64,000 nucleotides of DNA, from assembly GCF_000007925.1 (NCBI RefSeq), contig NC_005042.1:558001-622000 (forward strand). The letters run 5' to 3'. Numbering within the stretch: position 1 is the stretch's first letter; each line of letters begins with the position of its first letter. Below the pieces are notes generated by a model, which was not told the DNA's origin, searched no databases, and saw only the letters and a list, made by a program, of their open reading frames with translations. This stretch comes from Prochlorococcus marinus subsp. marinus str. CCMP1375. Lineage in GTDB: Bacteria > Cyanobacteriota > Cyanobacteriia > PCC-6307 > Cyanobiaceae. Positions 25,916-33,846 of this stretch are shown here, one piece after another. Both the position numbers and the translations under genes were made by a program.

Positions 25916-26095
25916 ATGGCTGATTGCAGTTTTTGTGGCAAAGGTTTAGCCAACAACAAGCAAATTCATTTCCGATGCAGCTTCTGTGGTGCGGTCTTTT
26001 GTAGTAATGGCAATTGCGATGGCAGTTATGGCAAAGGCCGAAACGTGGGATATTGTAAATCTTGCCGGAAATCGAACGTTGTTAAAAGGGCCTAA
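25916..26095 (+). CDS. Small cysteine-rich zinc-ribbon protein, 59 aa
   Basis: ATG 25916 to TAA 26093-26095 encodes 59 residues with nine cysteines, mostly in CxxC-type pairs: CSFC, CSFC, then C and C, and finally CKSC. The order suggests two zinc ribbons or a zinc-binding cluster. Such proteins usually bind nucleic acid or another protein. It lies in the island, alone on the plus strand. The cysteine pattern makes coding near certain, but the partner is unknown. Confidence 0.65.
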   Translation: MADCSFCGKGLANNKQIHFRCSFCGAVFCSNGNCDGSYGKGRNVGYCKSCRKSNVVKRA

Positions 26096-26214
26096 ATATC
26101 TCAGCTTTGGGGTAGGTATTTAAAATCTCATCATTCTGTATTCTCCTTCTGATAGGAATCTTGCAGATCTAGGAACGATAAGTGATATTGAAAATCCCTA
26201 AGTTAATTAAATCG

Positions 26215-26373
26215 ATGAGTGTTGAACTTCCTTCTTTCCCAGGAAATGGAACACTGAAGTCATTTCAGGAGGTAACTAAGGGTCCAAGGTTTATTGCAAA
26301 ACCTCAAATACAAAAATCACAAGTACTCATTGATAGACATTCCTTCAAAAGCAATAAAGAAGTTTGTTGGTGA
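26215..26373 (+). CDS. Hypothetical protein, 52 aa
   Basis: ATG 26215 was chosen over an in-frame GTG at 26182. The product begins MSVELPSFPGNGTLKSFQ and has a basic C-terminal half (RHSFKSNKEVCW). It is soluble with no motif recognised. It is the first of a run of small plus-strand genes extending to 27384. Confidence 0.4.
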   Translation: MSVELPSFPGNGTLKSFQEVTKGPRFIAKPQIQKSQVLIDRHSFKSNKEVCW

Positions 26374-26411
26374 TTATTTTCTTATAATTAACTACCTTGA
26401 TTTCTTAGAAA

Positions 26412-26621
26412 ATGAAAATAGAGGATCTGTCTTATAAGCAAAAAGATGAATTGGCAGCAACTTATGCTGGTATAGCAGCGCAAGAAAGATTACAGTCTTC
26501 TCTTGATGGAGGTTCTATGGCTACGGCAATGGGTCATTCTTACGAAACCCATTGCAGAGAGTATCCTTGGGCTACAAAGAGTGGAACTGACTCTGCATTT
26601 GCAAGGGTAAAGGCTGCCTAA
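26412..26621 (+). CDS. Hypothetical protein, 69 aa
   Basis: This small soluble protein has a helical first half (MKIEDLSYKQKDELAATYAG) and a second half with HSYETHCREYPW. No family is recognised. The clean start, its length and a neighbouring gene on the same strand support it as real. Confidence 0.5.
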   Translation: MKIEDLSYKQKDELAATYAGIAAQERLQSSLDGGSMATAMGHSYETHCREYPWATKSGTDSAFARVKAA

Positions 26622-26699
26622 TGGATTCCTTGATTAGTAAAGAAGGGCATCCAACTCGTCTTTTTGTAATTACCTTATAAATATGATTTGATTAATTTC

Positions 26700-26900
26700 A
26701 TGGCTGTAGCTACTCCTGTTGCTAAAAAGACCTCTCCTCAAAGATCTATCGAAACTTTGAACTTAGGTGGGAAATCCTTGTATGCAGCAAAGCAATCTCG
26801 TTTCACTACGTCAAAACTCATTCAGAATTTAGGATCAGGAAATAACGGAGTTCAGTTCAATTTTTCAGGTAATCTAAGAACTGCTCATGGGAGAGATTAA
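26700..26900 (+). CDS. Hypothetical protein, 66 aa
   Basis: ATG 26700 was preferred to an upstream TTG. The sequence is basic, with Ala/Thr/Ser-rich ends (MAVATPVAKKTSPQR, then NLGSGNNGVQFNFSG). There is no helix or motif. The tone is that of a structural or nucleic-acid-associated small protein, but nothing specific can be said. Confidence 0.45.
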   Translation: MAVATPVAKKTSPQRSIETLNLGGKSLYAAKQSRFTTSKLIQNLGSGNNGVQFNFSGNLRTAHGRD

Positions 26901-26980
26901 GCAAAATCTTTGACACTTCTAAATGAAACGTCTAAAGAAGAAACCCCTTTAAATCTTAGAGATAAGAGTTTTATATTTTC

Positions 26981-27217
26981 ATGGATTCATTTGATCCTCT
27001 TAATTCAGTAACAGCAAGCGGAACAAGCTTCGATACCGTAAGACTAATCATGTTGATGATTGGGACTTTCTTCTTCGGTGCGTTGACCGCTGCAGTTCAA
27101 AGAGGAATAAAAGAACAAGGCTGGTTTGGTTTTAAAAAGCCAAGTCGAACAACACAAACCAAAGAACAAATGCAGCGTCTAGAAGATATCGCTAACAATG
27201 CCAACGATTCTGAGTAA
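26981..27217 (+). CDS. Single-helix membrane protein, 78 aa
   Basis: One membrane helix lies at about residues 21-40 (VRLIMLMIGTFFFGALTAAV), followed by a basic/polar cytoplasmic tail ending in an acidic helix (QMQRLEDIANNANDSE). Its TAA shares one base with the ATG of the next gene (27217), so the two are translationally coupled. Confidence 0.55.
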   Translation: MDSFDPLNSVTASGTSFDTVRLIMLMIGTFFFGALTAAVQRGIKEQGWFGFKKPSRTTQTKEQMQRLEDIANNANDSE

Positions 27218-27384
27218 TGGGGAAATCACTAAGGGTTCTAGAACTGTCCGAGCGGATACAAAAAAACGCAGAAGACATCATTGCCATCTGCGTTTTATTA
27301 GATATTCCAGCTAACTCAAGGATTAGCTGTTTGACCGACGAGAATGCTCAGAAGATCATTGATTACTACAAAGAGAATCCTTAA
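27217..27384 (+). CDS. IF2 N-domain-like mini-protein, 55 aa
   Basis: ATG 27217 to TAA encodes 55 residues. The order SLRVLELSERIQKNAEDIIA, then a short Leu/Ile helix and SCLTDENAQKIIDYY, follows the IF2_N module found at the N-terminus of initiation factor IF-2 (VyELAkel...LT-eeAqkI). Here it stands alone as a whole protein. Free IF2_N-type modules are unusual. The stop overlaps by 4 bases with the convergent histone-like gene. Confidence 0.55.
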   Translation: MGKSLRVLELSERIQKNAEDIIAICVLLDIPANSRISCLTDENAQKIIDYYKENP

Positions 27385-27884
27385 GCAAGTGTTGTTGCCT
27401 TAGCAGGTGCTTTCTTTGCACGTCTAGCCTTTCTTGGCTTAGCTGTTGTTGCTGGTGCAGCTTTCTTAGCTACAGCTTTCTTTGCAACTGCTTTCTTTGC
27501 AACTGCTTTCTTAGCTGCTGGCTTTTTAGCCGCTGCTTTTTTAACAGTTGTTTTCTTTACAGCTTTCTTAGGTGCAGCCTTCTTAGCTGTAGTACCTTTA
27601 CGAGCACGATGTGATATCAACATCGCCCACTCTTCAGCGGAGACATTGGCTGGCTTGTTGCCATGCACTTCAGAAGCCTTTGCTGCCTTCTCAATGTCCT
27701 TAATTAGATTCTTCCAAGAAGACGCATAACGCTTGTCAGACTGAGACTTTGCACCGCTTTCAACAAGAGACTCAACTACACCTTGTGCAGTGATTTTCTT
27801 GCGTCTACGGTTAAAGATCTCCTTCTGAAGTTGAGCAATCATTGCTTCTGCCTTAGCAGAGACATTAATTTTTAATTGAGACAT
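27381..27884 (-). CDS. Histone H1-like Lys/Ala-rich DNA-binding protein
   Basis: This is a 167-residue protein. The first about 95 residues form a globular helical part (MSQLKINVSAKAEAMIAQLQ, then SAEEWAMLISHRARKG). The rest is a Lys/Ala/Pro tail made of AAPKKA, AVKKA and AVAKKA units, as in histone H1 and bacterial H1-like proteins. It very probably binds DNA non-specifically. The repetitive tail can vary in length by slippage. Confidence 0.65.
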   Translation of the reverse strand: MSQLKINVSAKAEAMIAQLQKEIFNRRRKKITAQGVVESLVESGAKSQSDKRYASSWKNLIKDIEKAAKASEVHGNKPANVSAEEWAMLISHRARKGTTAKKAAPKKAVKKTTVKKAAAKKPAAKKAVAKKAVAKKAVAKKAAPATTAKPRKARRAKKAPAKATTLA

Positions 27885-27975
27885 GAGGTAGTTAATTCCG
27901 AACCTCCATCTCTACCACATAGAAGAGGTAAAGATCAAATTGGAGACCGTACCTCTGTCATGTCAGAGGTGAGAG

Positions 27976-28053
27976 CTAACCAAGATTGCTGATGGTAATG
28001 CCGTAATAAATAACAGTTCCGAGAATGAGTGCAATAGCGAGAACACGTGCCAT
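27976..28053 (-). CDS. Tiny membrane protein, 25 aa
   Basis: ATG 28053 to TAG encodes 25 residues that are almost one hydrophobic helix (MARVLAIALILGTVIYYGIT, ending SNLG). This is similar in kind to the small subunits seen in thylakoid complexes, but no specific subunit is matched. It may be part of an operon with the two genes upstream on the same strand. Confidence 0.4.
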   Translation of the reverse strand: MARVLAIALILGTVIYYGITISNLG

Positions 28054-28079
28054 TGTCTGAAAGATCACCTAATAACAGT

Positions 28080-28256
28080 TTAGACAGAAACCCCGTATCT
28101 ATTACCAATTCCAGCAATATCTTCTAATGAAAGTTCTTGAAAATAATTACTTAAACACTTATAGGTATTGAAGTATGCACCGAAACTATCCATAGGTGCA
28201 TGAGGTGGTTTGTGCATCGCTAAAGCGATCTTGAGGGCAAGTTGATCTTTAGTCAT
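28080..28256 (-). CDS. Hypothetical protein, 58 aa
   Basis: ATG 28256 is preferred to an upstream in-frame start. The product begins MTKDQLALKIALAMHKPPHA and ends with LSLEDIAGIGNRYGV. It is helical and soluble, and the start lies 4 bases after the stop of the Cys-rich 93-aa gene, so the two are probably co-transcribed. No family is recognised. Confidence 0.5.
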   Translation of the reverse strand: MTKDQLALKIALAMHKPPHAPMDSFGAYFNTYKCLSNYFQELSLEDIAGIGNRYGVSV

Positions 28257-28260
28257 TGTG

Positions 28261-28542
28261 TTAAGCAGCTTCAGGACAAATACCAAACTTGTCTTCGTAG
28301 TTCTTATGCCATTGAGGACATCTACTTGTTAGATGAGAACCTTGAGGGATAAGACGCTGGTGAGCTCGACAAGTAAGAAGGGTGTGACAATGTTTATCGC
28401 AGGAATAACGAAAGTGAACACACGTCATGCAAACGCGAGCTGAACGTGACATTTTGAGTGTCCCTTCTTCGAGATAGTCCCAACCCTCTTCTTCTGCATA
28501 TCGCTTTTTGGGTAGAACTTTTTGGGTTGAATGCGTAAACAT
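28261..28542 (-). CDS. Cysteine/histidine-rich small protein, 93 aa
   Basis: The second half holds a dense metal-binding pattern: CMTCVHFRYSCDKHCH, then C and H residues in TCRAH, and SRCPQWH. This suggests one or two zinc sites. The first 30 residues are basic. It is upstream of, and nearly abuts, the 58-aa gene. The protein is typical of Prochlorococcus small conserved proteins, but I cannot name a function. Confidence 0.55.
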   Translation of the reverse strand: MFTHSTQKVLPKKRYAEEEGWDYLEEGTLKMSRSARVCMTCVHFRYSCDKHCHTLLTCRAHQRLIPQGSHLTSRCPQWHKNYEDKFGICPEAA

Positions 28543-28716
28543 TGCCTTAGGCCAATAGGTTGTGCTACTGCAGAACTCCAGTCAGACGCTCGGAATAAGG
28601 CGTAAGGTGAGGAAGCTGAAGCCATGTCTCTTGCAGTAGTACATTTATACTATTACGGTTATTCCGTAACTGTCAATACATCAACGGCAAACAATATCTT
28701 TTATCTTTGATCGACT

Positions 28717-28878
28717 ATGACAAAAACCCAATTACACGAGGAATACTCGAAGACCATGAAAGAAGCTCAACATGCTTCTGGAAGAAGAGAAACGATGGAT
28801 CTTTTCAAAAAGGCTAATTCCATTAAAAAACGTCTCTATAACGTGGATCATCCATACCCTCTAATCCATAACGGATAA
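28717..28878 (+). CDS. Hypothetical protein, 53 aa
   Basis: ATG 28717 to TAA 28876-28878 encodes a basic, helical 53-residue protein (MTKTQLHEEYSKTMKEAQHA, then KKANSIKKRLYNVDHPYP). No motif is recognised. It is followed 80 bases later by the exported-protein operon at 28958. Confidence 0.45.
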   Translation: MTKTQLHEEYSKTMKEAQHASGRRETMDLFKKANSIKKRLYNVDHPYPLIHNG

Positions 28879-28957
28879 ATAAAAACGCTTATTATTTCTA
28901 CCTGCAGGAAATCCGAACTAGAGTAACTAGAAAGGTAGCAAGAGTAAGAACAACTGA

Positions 28958-29416
28958 ATGAGCAACAACATTTTCTATAAGGCTTTAGCTGCCGTAAGCA
29001 CCGCTGGAATCTTGGTTATAGCTGGGATGCAAGTTTCAACAGCACTGAAGAAAGGCAATAACGCTGACGATCAATTAGCTAAGACAATGGTTGACATTAA
29101 AAAAGCTAGAAAAGATGCTCTAGCTGAGGTGAAATCATCTCAGATTGAAGCCTTAAATGAACTCAAAACGGCAAAGAAAGAAGCAATGAAAGCTATTGAA
29201 AAATCTAGTGGGAGAAATGATGATGGGAAAATATGGCTAATACTCGTTGGTATTGGACAATCAATTGGTGGAGGAGTTGGAATAGAAAAAATTGAAATGG
29301 AAAATATGGAGCAGTGCGAATTGCAAGGAGCCTTATGGTCATCAAGTGAAAGGCTTAGCAATAACAAAAACAAAAAGGTGAGAAATGTTCGCTATGAATG
29401 TATAACTGGCAAGTGA
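28958..29416 (+). CDS. Membrane-anchored coiled-coil protein
   Basis: This is a 152-residue protein. A single N-terminal helix (residues about 8-28, KALAAVSTAGILVIAGMQV) is followed by a Lys/Glu/Ala coiled coil at about 40-85 (KKARKDALAEVKSSQIEALN). The C-terminal domain has two Cys (EQCELQGALW and RYECITGK) that could form a disulphide outside the cytoplasm. It is the first of three genes; the next starts 2 bases after its stop. Confidence 0.55.
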   Translation: MSNNIFYKALAAVSTAGILVIAGMQVSTALKKGNNADDQLAKTMVDIKKARKDALAEVKSSQIEALNELKTAKKEAMKAIEKSSGRNDDGKIWLILVGIGQSIGGGVGIEKIEMENMEQCELQGALWSSSERLSNNKNKKVRNVRYECITGK

Positions 29417-29417
29417 G

Positions 29418-29993
29418 ATGAATAGAAGAGTTCTGCTTCCTCTTTTATTGTCAGCAATAGCAACTTGCTTTAATCATGCAAAAGCTGATTTTGGTGATGC
29501 TGACTTCCCAGTCGGGATATTCAATGATGGGGCAAAAAGTTATCACGATGCTTGGTGTAGGAGAATTAAAAAAAAATGTCGCGTTAGATTCCAGGGGAAG
29601 GCCATGTGGGTAGAGGGGCAGGGAGGTATTCAGCGATCACAATATCTTGGGTATAAATTTGATTTAGAAGGACAAGAGTATTACAACTATATTTCTTATA
29701 AATCTAATAATGGGAAAGAGAGAAAAGAAGCTCTTTTCCTTTTTGCACATGCAAAAGCTCATAGGGAGTTCCAGAGAGCTTTTATCAGATGGACCCAACA
29801 AGAAGCTAGTCCAATCCCTAATTACCGCTATCCAAATAGCCAAGGTCCACAAGACACCCAAGGCAGAGATGAAGGTTTAAACCCTTACGACAATCCACCA
29901 ATTACTGATTGGTCAGAAAAGACAACCAAGGAATCACCGCCAGGAATCAACTGCAACTCACCTGTTTATAGAAACAAACCTATGTGCAGATGA
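29418..29993 (+). CDS. Exported hypothetical protein, 191 aa
   Basis: The signal peptide is MNRRVLLPLLLSAIATCFNHAKA, followed by a mature domain with several Cys (AWCRRIKKKCRVRF, then INCNSPVYRNKPMC) and many Tyr/Asn. It is probably secreted or periplasmic with disulphides. It overlaps the next gene by the ATGA arrangement at 29990-29993. No family is recognised. Confidence 0.55.
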   Translation: MNRRVLLPLLLSAIATCFNHAKADFGDADFPVGIFNDGAKSYHDAWCRRIKKKCRVRFQGKAMWVEGQGGIQRSQYLGYKFDLEGQEYYNYISYKSNNGKERKEALFLFAHAKAHREFQRAFIRWTQQEASPIPNYRYPNSQGPQDTQGRDEGLNPYDNPPITDWSEKTTKESPPGINCNSPVYRNKPMCR

Positions 29994-30313
29994 AACGCTT
30001 ACTACTACCACTACCATTACTAGCTGCTCTATCTTTACATTCTGGAATTAAGGCAGAAGAACCTTACTATTCAAATACTTGGATGGGGACAGATTATCAG
30101 CTTTTTATTAACGATAAGGAGCCTTTAGATAACGGATATATTTATAAATTCAGAACAAGATATGAGAGCGATTCAAGAACAACGATAGTCGATTGGAGAA
30201 TAGCAGATTGTTTTAAGTCATCAATAGATGGGGAATTAGTTCCCGCTATTGCAAGATTCGGATATGAAAGAGGGATGCCAGAGTTAATTAGAGAAATCTG
30301 CGGTGGAAGATAG
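29990..30313 (+). CDS. Exported hypothetical protein, 107 aa
   Basis: I chose ATG 29990, which overlaps the previous stop, rather than GTG 29984. The signal peptide is MKRLLLPLPLLAALSLHSGI, then KAEEPYYSNTWM. The mature part includes Cys pairs (ADC and REICGG). The first 19 bases around the start (TGAAACGCTTACTACTACC) recur at 5155-5173, pointing to a lost homologue near the tRNA. Confidence 0.55.
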   Translation: MKRLLLPLPLLAALSLHSGIKAEEPYYSNTWMGTDYQLFINDKEPLDNGYIYKFRTRYESDSRTTIVDWRIADCFKSSIDGELVPAIARFGYERGMPELIREICGGR

Positions 30314-30601
30314 TAAAGTTTTAATCTTAATGATATTTATACACAAAACGAAGTTTTGCGTGAGTTTTGCGTGAAGCAATTATTTGCGTGAATTATGTAT
30401 TAGCTGAGACTTACTGCTATAACTGATCTGGGCGACAGGATTCGAACCTGCGACGTAGAGTAAAAATTGAAAACGGAAAAAAAGGGAGGCCAACTTTTTT
30501 ATATGGTCCTTTGTAAATATGCAGGGGGTGAATTTTATTTTTCCTACATACACCCCCCATATTTTTAAGCAAACCTTTTCAAGTAATTATTCAAATAAAT
30601 C
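30314..30601. other. Gap with tRNA-Pro remnant and short repeats
   Basis: The gap holds short repeated GTTTTGCGTGA units (30351-30375) and the tRNA fragment listed separately. No gene is seen. Confidence 0.4.
30428..30455 (-). repeat. tRNA-Pro 3'-end fragment (att-like)
   Basis: On the minus strand GTCGCAGGTTCGAATCCTGT followed by CGCCCAG matches the T arm and acceptor strand of tRNA-Pro(UGG), with one change in the acceptor. It is in inverted orientation to the gene at 4384 and too short to be a tRNA. It lies at the edge between the exported-protein operon and the methyltransferase cassette. Confidence 0.7.
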
Positions 30602-31783
30602 TCAGCATTCAACCAATTTTGCCTTTGAGGGATCATATTGAAAATTCAAGATAGTTCTGTCTTTAATTTTTTCAATAGCCGATTCGATTTCTATTAAAGG
30701 TACTAAAAACCATTCTTGTGGAGAGTATGGTCTGCCAAATCGATCTTTGATTTTTATATTTAATTTAGCTGGTGCAAAAATGCTCTGAATAAGATGCTCA
30801 AGTTTTGTCCGATTAATACTGTATAGCTTAAATTCACCAACAATATTTACTTCAGCCATTAAATAAGTGGGATCATTACGTGAGTTAGAGATTCGTTTTT
30901 GAATGCTCCCACCAGTTACTCCGATCTTGTGAATCAATTCACGATTTTCTTCGATAATTGGCAACTTTGATTTACTCCGTAAAACATAAATAGTGCCACT
31001 TGACTCATCTCCATCTTTAACAAGGTTGTCAAAAAGTGGGCCCAGAATAGGATTAGTAACAAGTCTTGCTGTTTCATCCATTGTCAATGCACGCTGCAAT
31101 GAACGCAGAAGCATCCTGCTTTCAGTGCCATTATCAAAAACGATATATAGACGAGCATCTCTGATGCCATATTCTTGAATAAATGGTTCGCCAACGTCAG
31201 CTATATAAGCTGTTTGACCATTAAGAACAAAAAACTGTCCTTGATTAATTTCCGGCGTTTTCTTTAGAGATACAGATTCCCTAATGCCTTTTTTAATATC
31301 ACGTTGAATATTATCAAAAAGGTTCCTATATTTTTCGAAATCCGAGCATGGCTCCCTTTTAGCAAACTCTTCAGCCACACGTCTATCTTCATTAGAGCGC
31401 ACATGCCGAAGAAGAGTCAGGTTTGACACTTCAGGCGATATATTTAATTTTGCAAGCAACTCTGAATCATCAAGTTCCTGATTGTTTTCAACATAGTTTT
31501 TAACAGCTTTTACATCTAACAAACCCTGATAATCAAAAGTCCTCAACACACTCTTAAACTCCTCACTTTCTTTCAAGACACTTAATCTGATCGCATACAG
31601 CCTCTCAAAGATGTCTCTATCTTCTAGATTTTCAGGTGCTCTATTAAATTCTTCATGAAATTTTTGAATTTCTTTGAAACCATTAATAATTTGCTCCTCT
31701 CGAAGTGTCTGTGAAGAATTTGACTTCTTCACAACCTCTACACCTAATAAATCAAGAAGTTCTTTATTTGTGGGTTCAGTCAT
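30602..31783 (-). CDS. GIY-YIG nuclease family protein of methyltransferase cassette
   Basis: This is a 393-residue protein. The C-terminal part, from about 262, has the GIY-YIG (T5orf172/Mug113-like) layout: GTIYVLRS, then IHKIGVTGGSIQKRI, KLYSINRTKLEHLI and an EWFLVPL end. In this family these supply the Tyr, Arg and Glu of a metal-dependent nuclease. The N-terminal half is helical and unnamed. Its start overlaps the end of the helicase gene by 8 bases, so it is the last gene of a methyltransferase-helicase-nuclease operon. DNA cleavage is a family-based inference. Confidence 0.8.
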   Translation of the reverse strand: MTEPTNKELLDLLGVEVVKKSNSSQTLREEQIINGFKEIQKFHEEFNRAPENLEDRDIFERLYAIRLSVLKESEEFKSVLRTFDYQGLLDVKAVKNYVENNQELDDSELLAKLNISPEVSNLTLLRHVRSNEDRRVAEEFAKREPCSDFEKYRNLFDNIQRDIKKGIRESVSLKKTPEINQGQFFVLNGQTAYIADVGEPFIQEYGIRDARLYIVFDNGTESRMLLRSLQRALTMDETARLVTNPILGPLFDNLVKDGDESSGTIYVLRSKSKLPIIEENRELIHKIGVTGGSIQKRISNSRNDPTYLMAEVNIVGEFKLYSINRTKLEHLIQSIFAPAKLNIKIKDRFGRPYSPQEWFLVPLIEIESAIEKIKDRTILNFQYDPSKAKLVEC

Positions 31784-33839
31784 CTATTTTCTCTGATTCT
31801 TTTTTCTGTAAAAAAGCAATACCTTCAGCCATTCTTTTCTCCCAAGGATCAGCTGATGTAATAGATGGCAATCTATTTCTTTCTTTTTGAAATTTAATTG
31901 CTCGTAAAGTTAGATCTCGAGCCTCCTCATTTGTTAGAGAAATTCTCTTAGAAGAAATAATGGCATGAATTTGCCTCAAACTTTCCTCACTCATTGATTT
32001 AGATAGAATTGAGTAAGCCCCTCCAAAGGGATTTATTCGATCAATTAAATCAATATTTAACTCATTGACATCAGTAACAAATTTTCTAACCCCATTAATT
32101 AATGCCATATTAGTTCTTTCACTATTGCTATCTGCATCTAGGGTGCTTTGCCCATTCGCAATTTCTTTTGCTTTTTGAGTAATATTCATCATGGCAACAA
32201 CTTGTTGGCGAACTGCCTCTTGATCATCATCATCAAGCTCAGGATATCTTTTTTGAATAATCTTTCCCATTCGTACTTGAGTTAATTCTTCCGGTACCAA
32301 TTCTTCATCAAATAAACCTCTCTCTATTGATGTGGGGTCCTGAACGAAGGCAGCAACCAATTCATTTAAGTCATTCTCACAAATCCTTTTTGCGGCATTA
32401 CTCTTTGGTTGTTTTAAACCATTAATTTCTATTTCAAACTGTCCAGTTTCATCATTGAAGCCAACATTTTCTTTGTTCTGGTCATAGCCACCTTCTCCAT
32501 AATCGTAGCCTTCTTGAGGACTACTAGTTGAAGTTTTCGACTTAAAATTAAAACAAGGAGCAAGAACCTGTTCCATTAACAAACTAGCAGCAATAGCTTT
32601 TAAAGTATCGTTAACAGCCTCTGCCACTTTTTGTTCAGAGGCATCTGGTTCAGCTATTAAATTAGTAAATTTTGCTCTAGTTTTTCCCGGTGCATCCCTT
32701 GTTGCTCGTCCAATAATTTGTACAACCTCAGTAAGACTTGCACGATAACCAACCGTAAGTGCATGCTCACACCAGATCCAATCAAAACCTTCTTTGGCCA
32801 TTCCTAGAGCAATAATTATATCTACATGATTTCGATTTTGTTTTTGAGTCGGATCTTTTAGTGAAGCTACTATTTGATCACGTTTACTTGCTTCATCGTC
32901 TACCAAATCAGCTATACGAAGAATGTACCCATTCTTTTGCTTCACAAGATGAAAACCTGTTTGATCATCAGTTCCTTGCCATTCTCCAAGTTCTTCAAGT
33001 ATGTGATCAACTTCTCTGAGCTTATCCTTAGTGCTTTCCCTAGAGTTAACAGAAGGAATATGTAGAATCGTTTTTTCTTCTGGATTTAAAACCTTAAGAA
33101 TATCATCTGCATATTTACCTGAATAGAAAAAATATCCGATATCTAGTTTTTTAAGATATTCATAGCCATTAAGCTGCTCATAATATGTATAAGTAACATT
33201 TTCGAACTTCTCTTCATCTTCAGGCATTAGAACTGGTTCTGCATCTCCCCGAAAATATGAACCTGTCATCGCAACAATATGTACCCGATCACGATCTATA
33301 AATTTTGCGAGATGATTACCTAATTTGTTCTCAGGATTTGCTGAAACATGATGAAATTCGTCGATAGCAATTAAACGTCTATCAAAAACTTCACAACCAA
33401 ATTCATCTACTGCGAATCGGAAAGTCGAATGCGTCGTTACTAGAACAGGATCATCACTATTAAGAAATGCTTTGACTGCTTTAACTTTTCCACCTTCTGT
33501 CGCCGGAGAATCACATAAATTCCACTTGGGAACGACCTTCCAATCTGAAAAGAAACCATTGAGACTCAAAGGTTCATCATGAAAACTTGCACCTATTGAA
33601 CGCTCAGGAACAACAATAATAGCTTGTTTTATTTCCTGATTATGTAGCTTATCAAGTGCAATAAACATCAAAGCTCGACTCTTCCCAGAAGCAGGTGGAG
33701 ATTTAATAAGTAAATATTGTTCACCTCTTTTCTCATAAGCACGCTCCTGCATTGGACGCATACCGAGTTCGTTTACTTGAGTAGATTTACCCGTTCGAGA
33801 ATAGTTAACAGAAACAGATGGGATATTTATTGTTGTCAT
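31776..33839 (-). CDS. DEAD/DEAH-type superfamily 2 helicase of methyltransferase cassette
   Basis: This is a 687-residue protein. Walker A SPPASGKS is at 47-54, the Walker B/DExH-type segment IDEFHH at 159-164, a motif III-like MTGSY near 195, and motif VI QIIGRATRDAPGKTR near 385. This is a type III/type I restriction-like translocase core. The C-terminal third is helical without a nuclease motif. It begins 7 bases after the methyltransferase gene ends and overlaps the GIY-YIG gene. It probably supplies DNA translocation for the cassette. Confidence 0.85.
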   Translation of the reverse strand: MTTINIPSVSVNYSRTGKSTQVNELGMRPMQERAYEKRGEQYLLIKSPPASGKSRALMFIALDKLHNQEIKQAIIVVPERSIGASFHDEPLSLNGFFSDWKVVPKWNLCDSPATEGGKVKAVKAFLNSDDPVLVTTHSTFRFAVDEFGCEVFDRRLIAIDEFHHVSANPENKLGNHLAKFIDRDRVHIVAMTGSYFRGDAEPVLMPEDEEKFENVTYTYYEQLNGYEYLKKLDIGYFFYSGKYADDILKVLNPEEKTILHIPSVNSRESTKDKLREVDHILEELGEWQGTDDQTGFHLVKQKNGYILRIADLVDDEASKRDQIVASLKDPTQKQNRNHVDIIIALGMAKEGFDWIWCEHALTVGYRASLTEVVQIIGRATRDAPGKTRAKFTNLIAEPDASEQKVAEAVNDTLKAIAASLLMEQVLAPCFNFKSKTSTSSPQEGYDYGEGGYDQNKENVGFNDETGQFEIEINGLKQPKSNAAKRICENDLNELVAAFVQDPTSIERGLFDEELVPEELTQVRMGKIIQKRYPELDDDDQEAVRQQVVAMMNITQKAKEIANGQSTLDADSNSERTNMALINGVRKFVTDVNELNIDLIDRINPFGGAYSILSKSMSEESLRQIHAIISSKRISLTNEEARDLTLRAIKFQKERNRLPSITSADPWEKRMAEGIAFLQKKESEKIDD

Positions 33840-33846
33840 AAATTTT

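Noticed and set aside
30428-30455. A tRNA gene
   Set aside because: Only the T arm and acceptor strand are present; it is a fragment.
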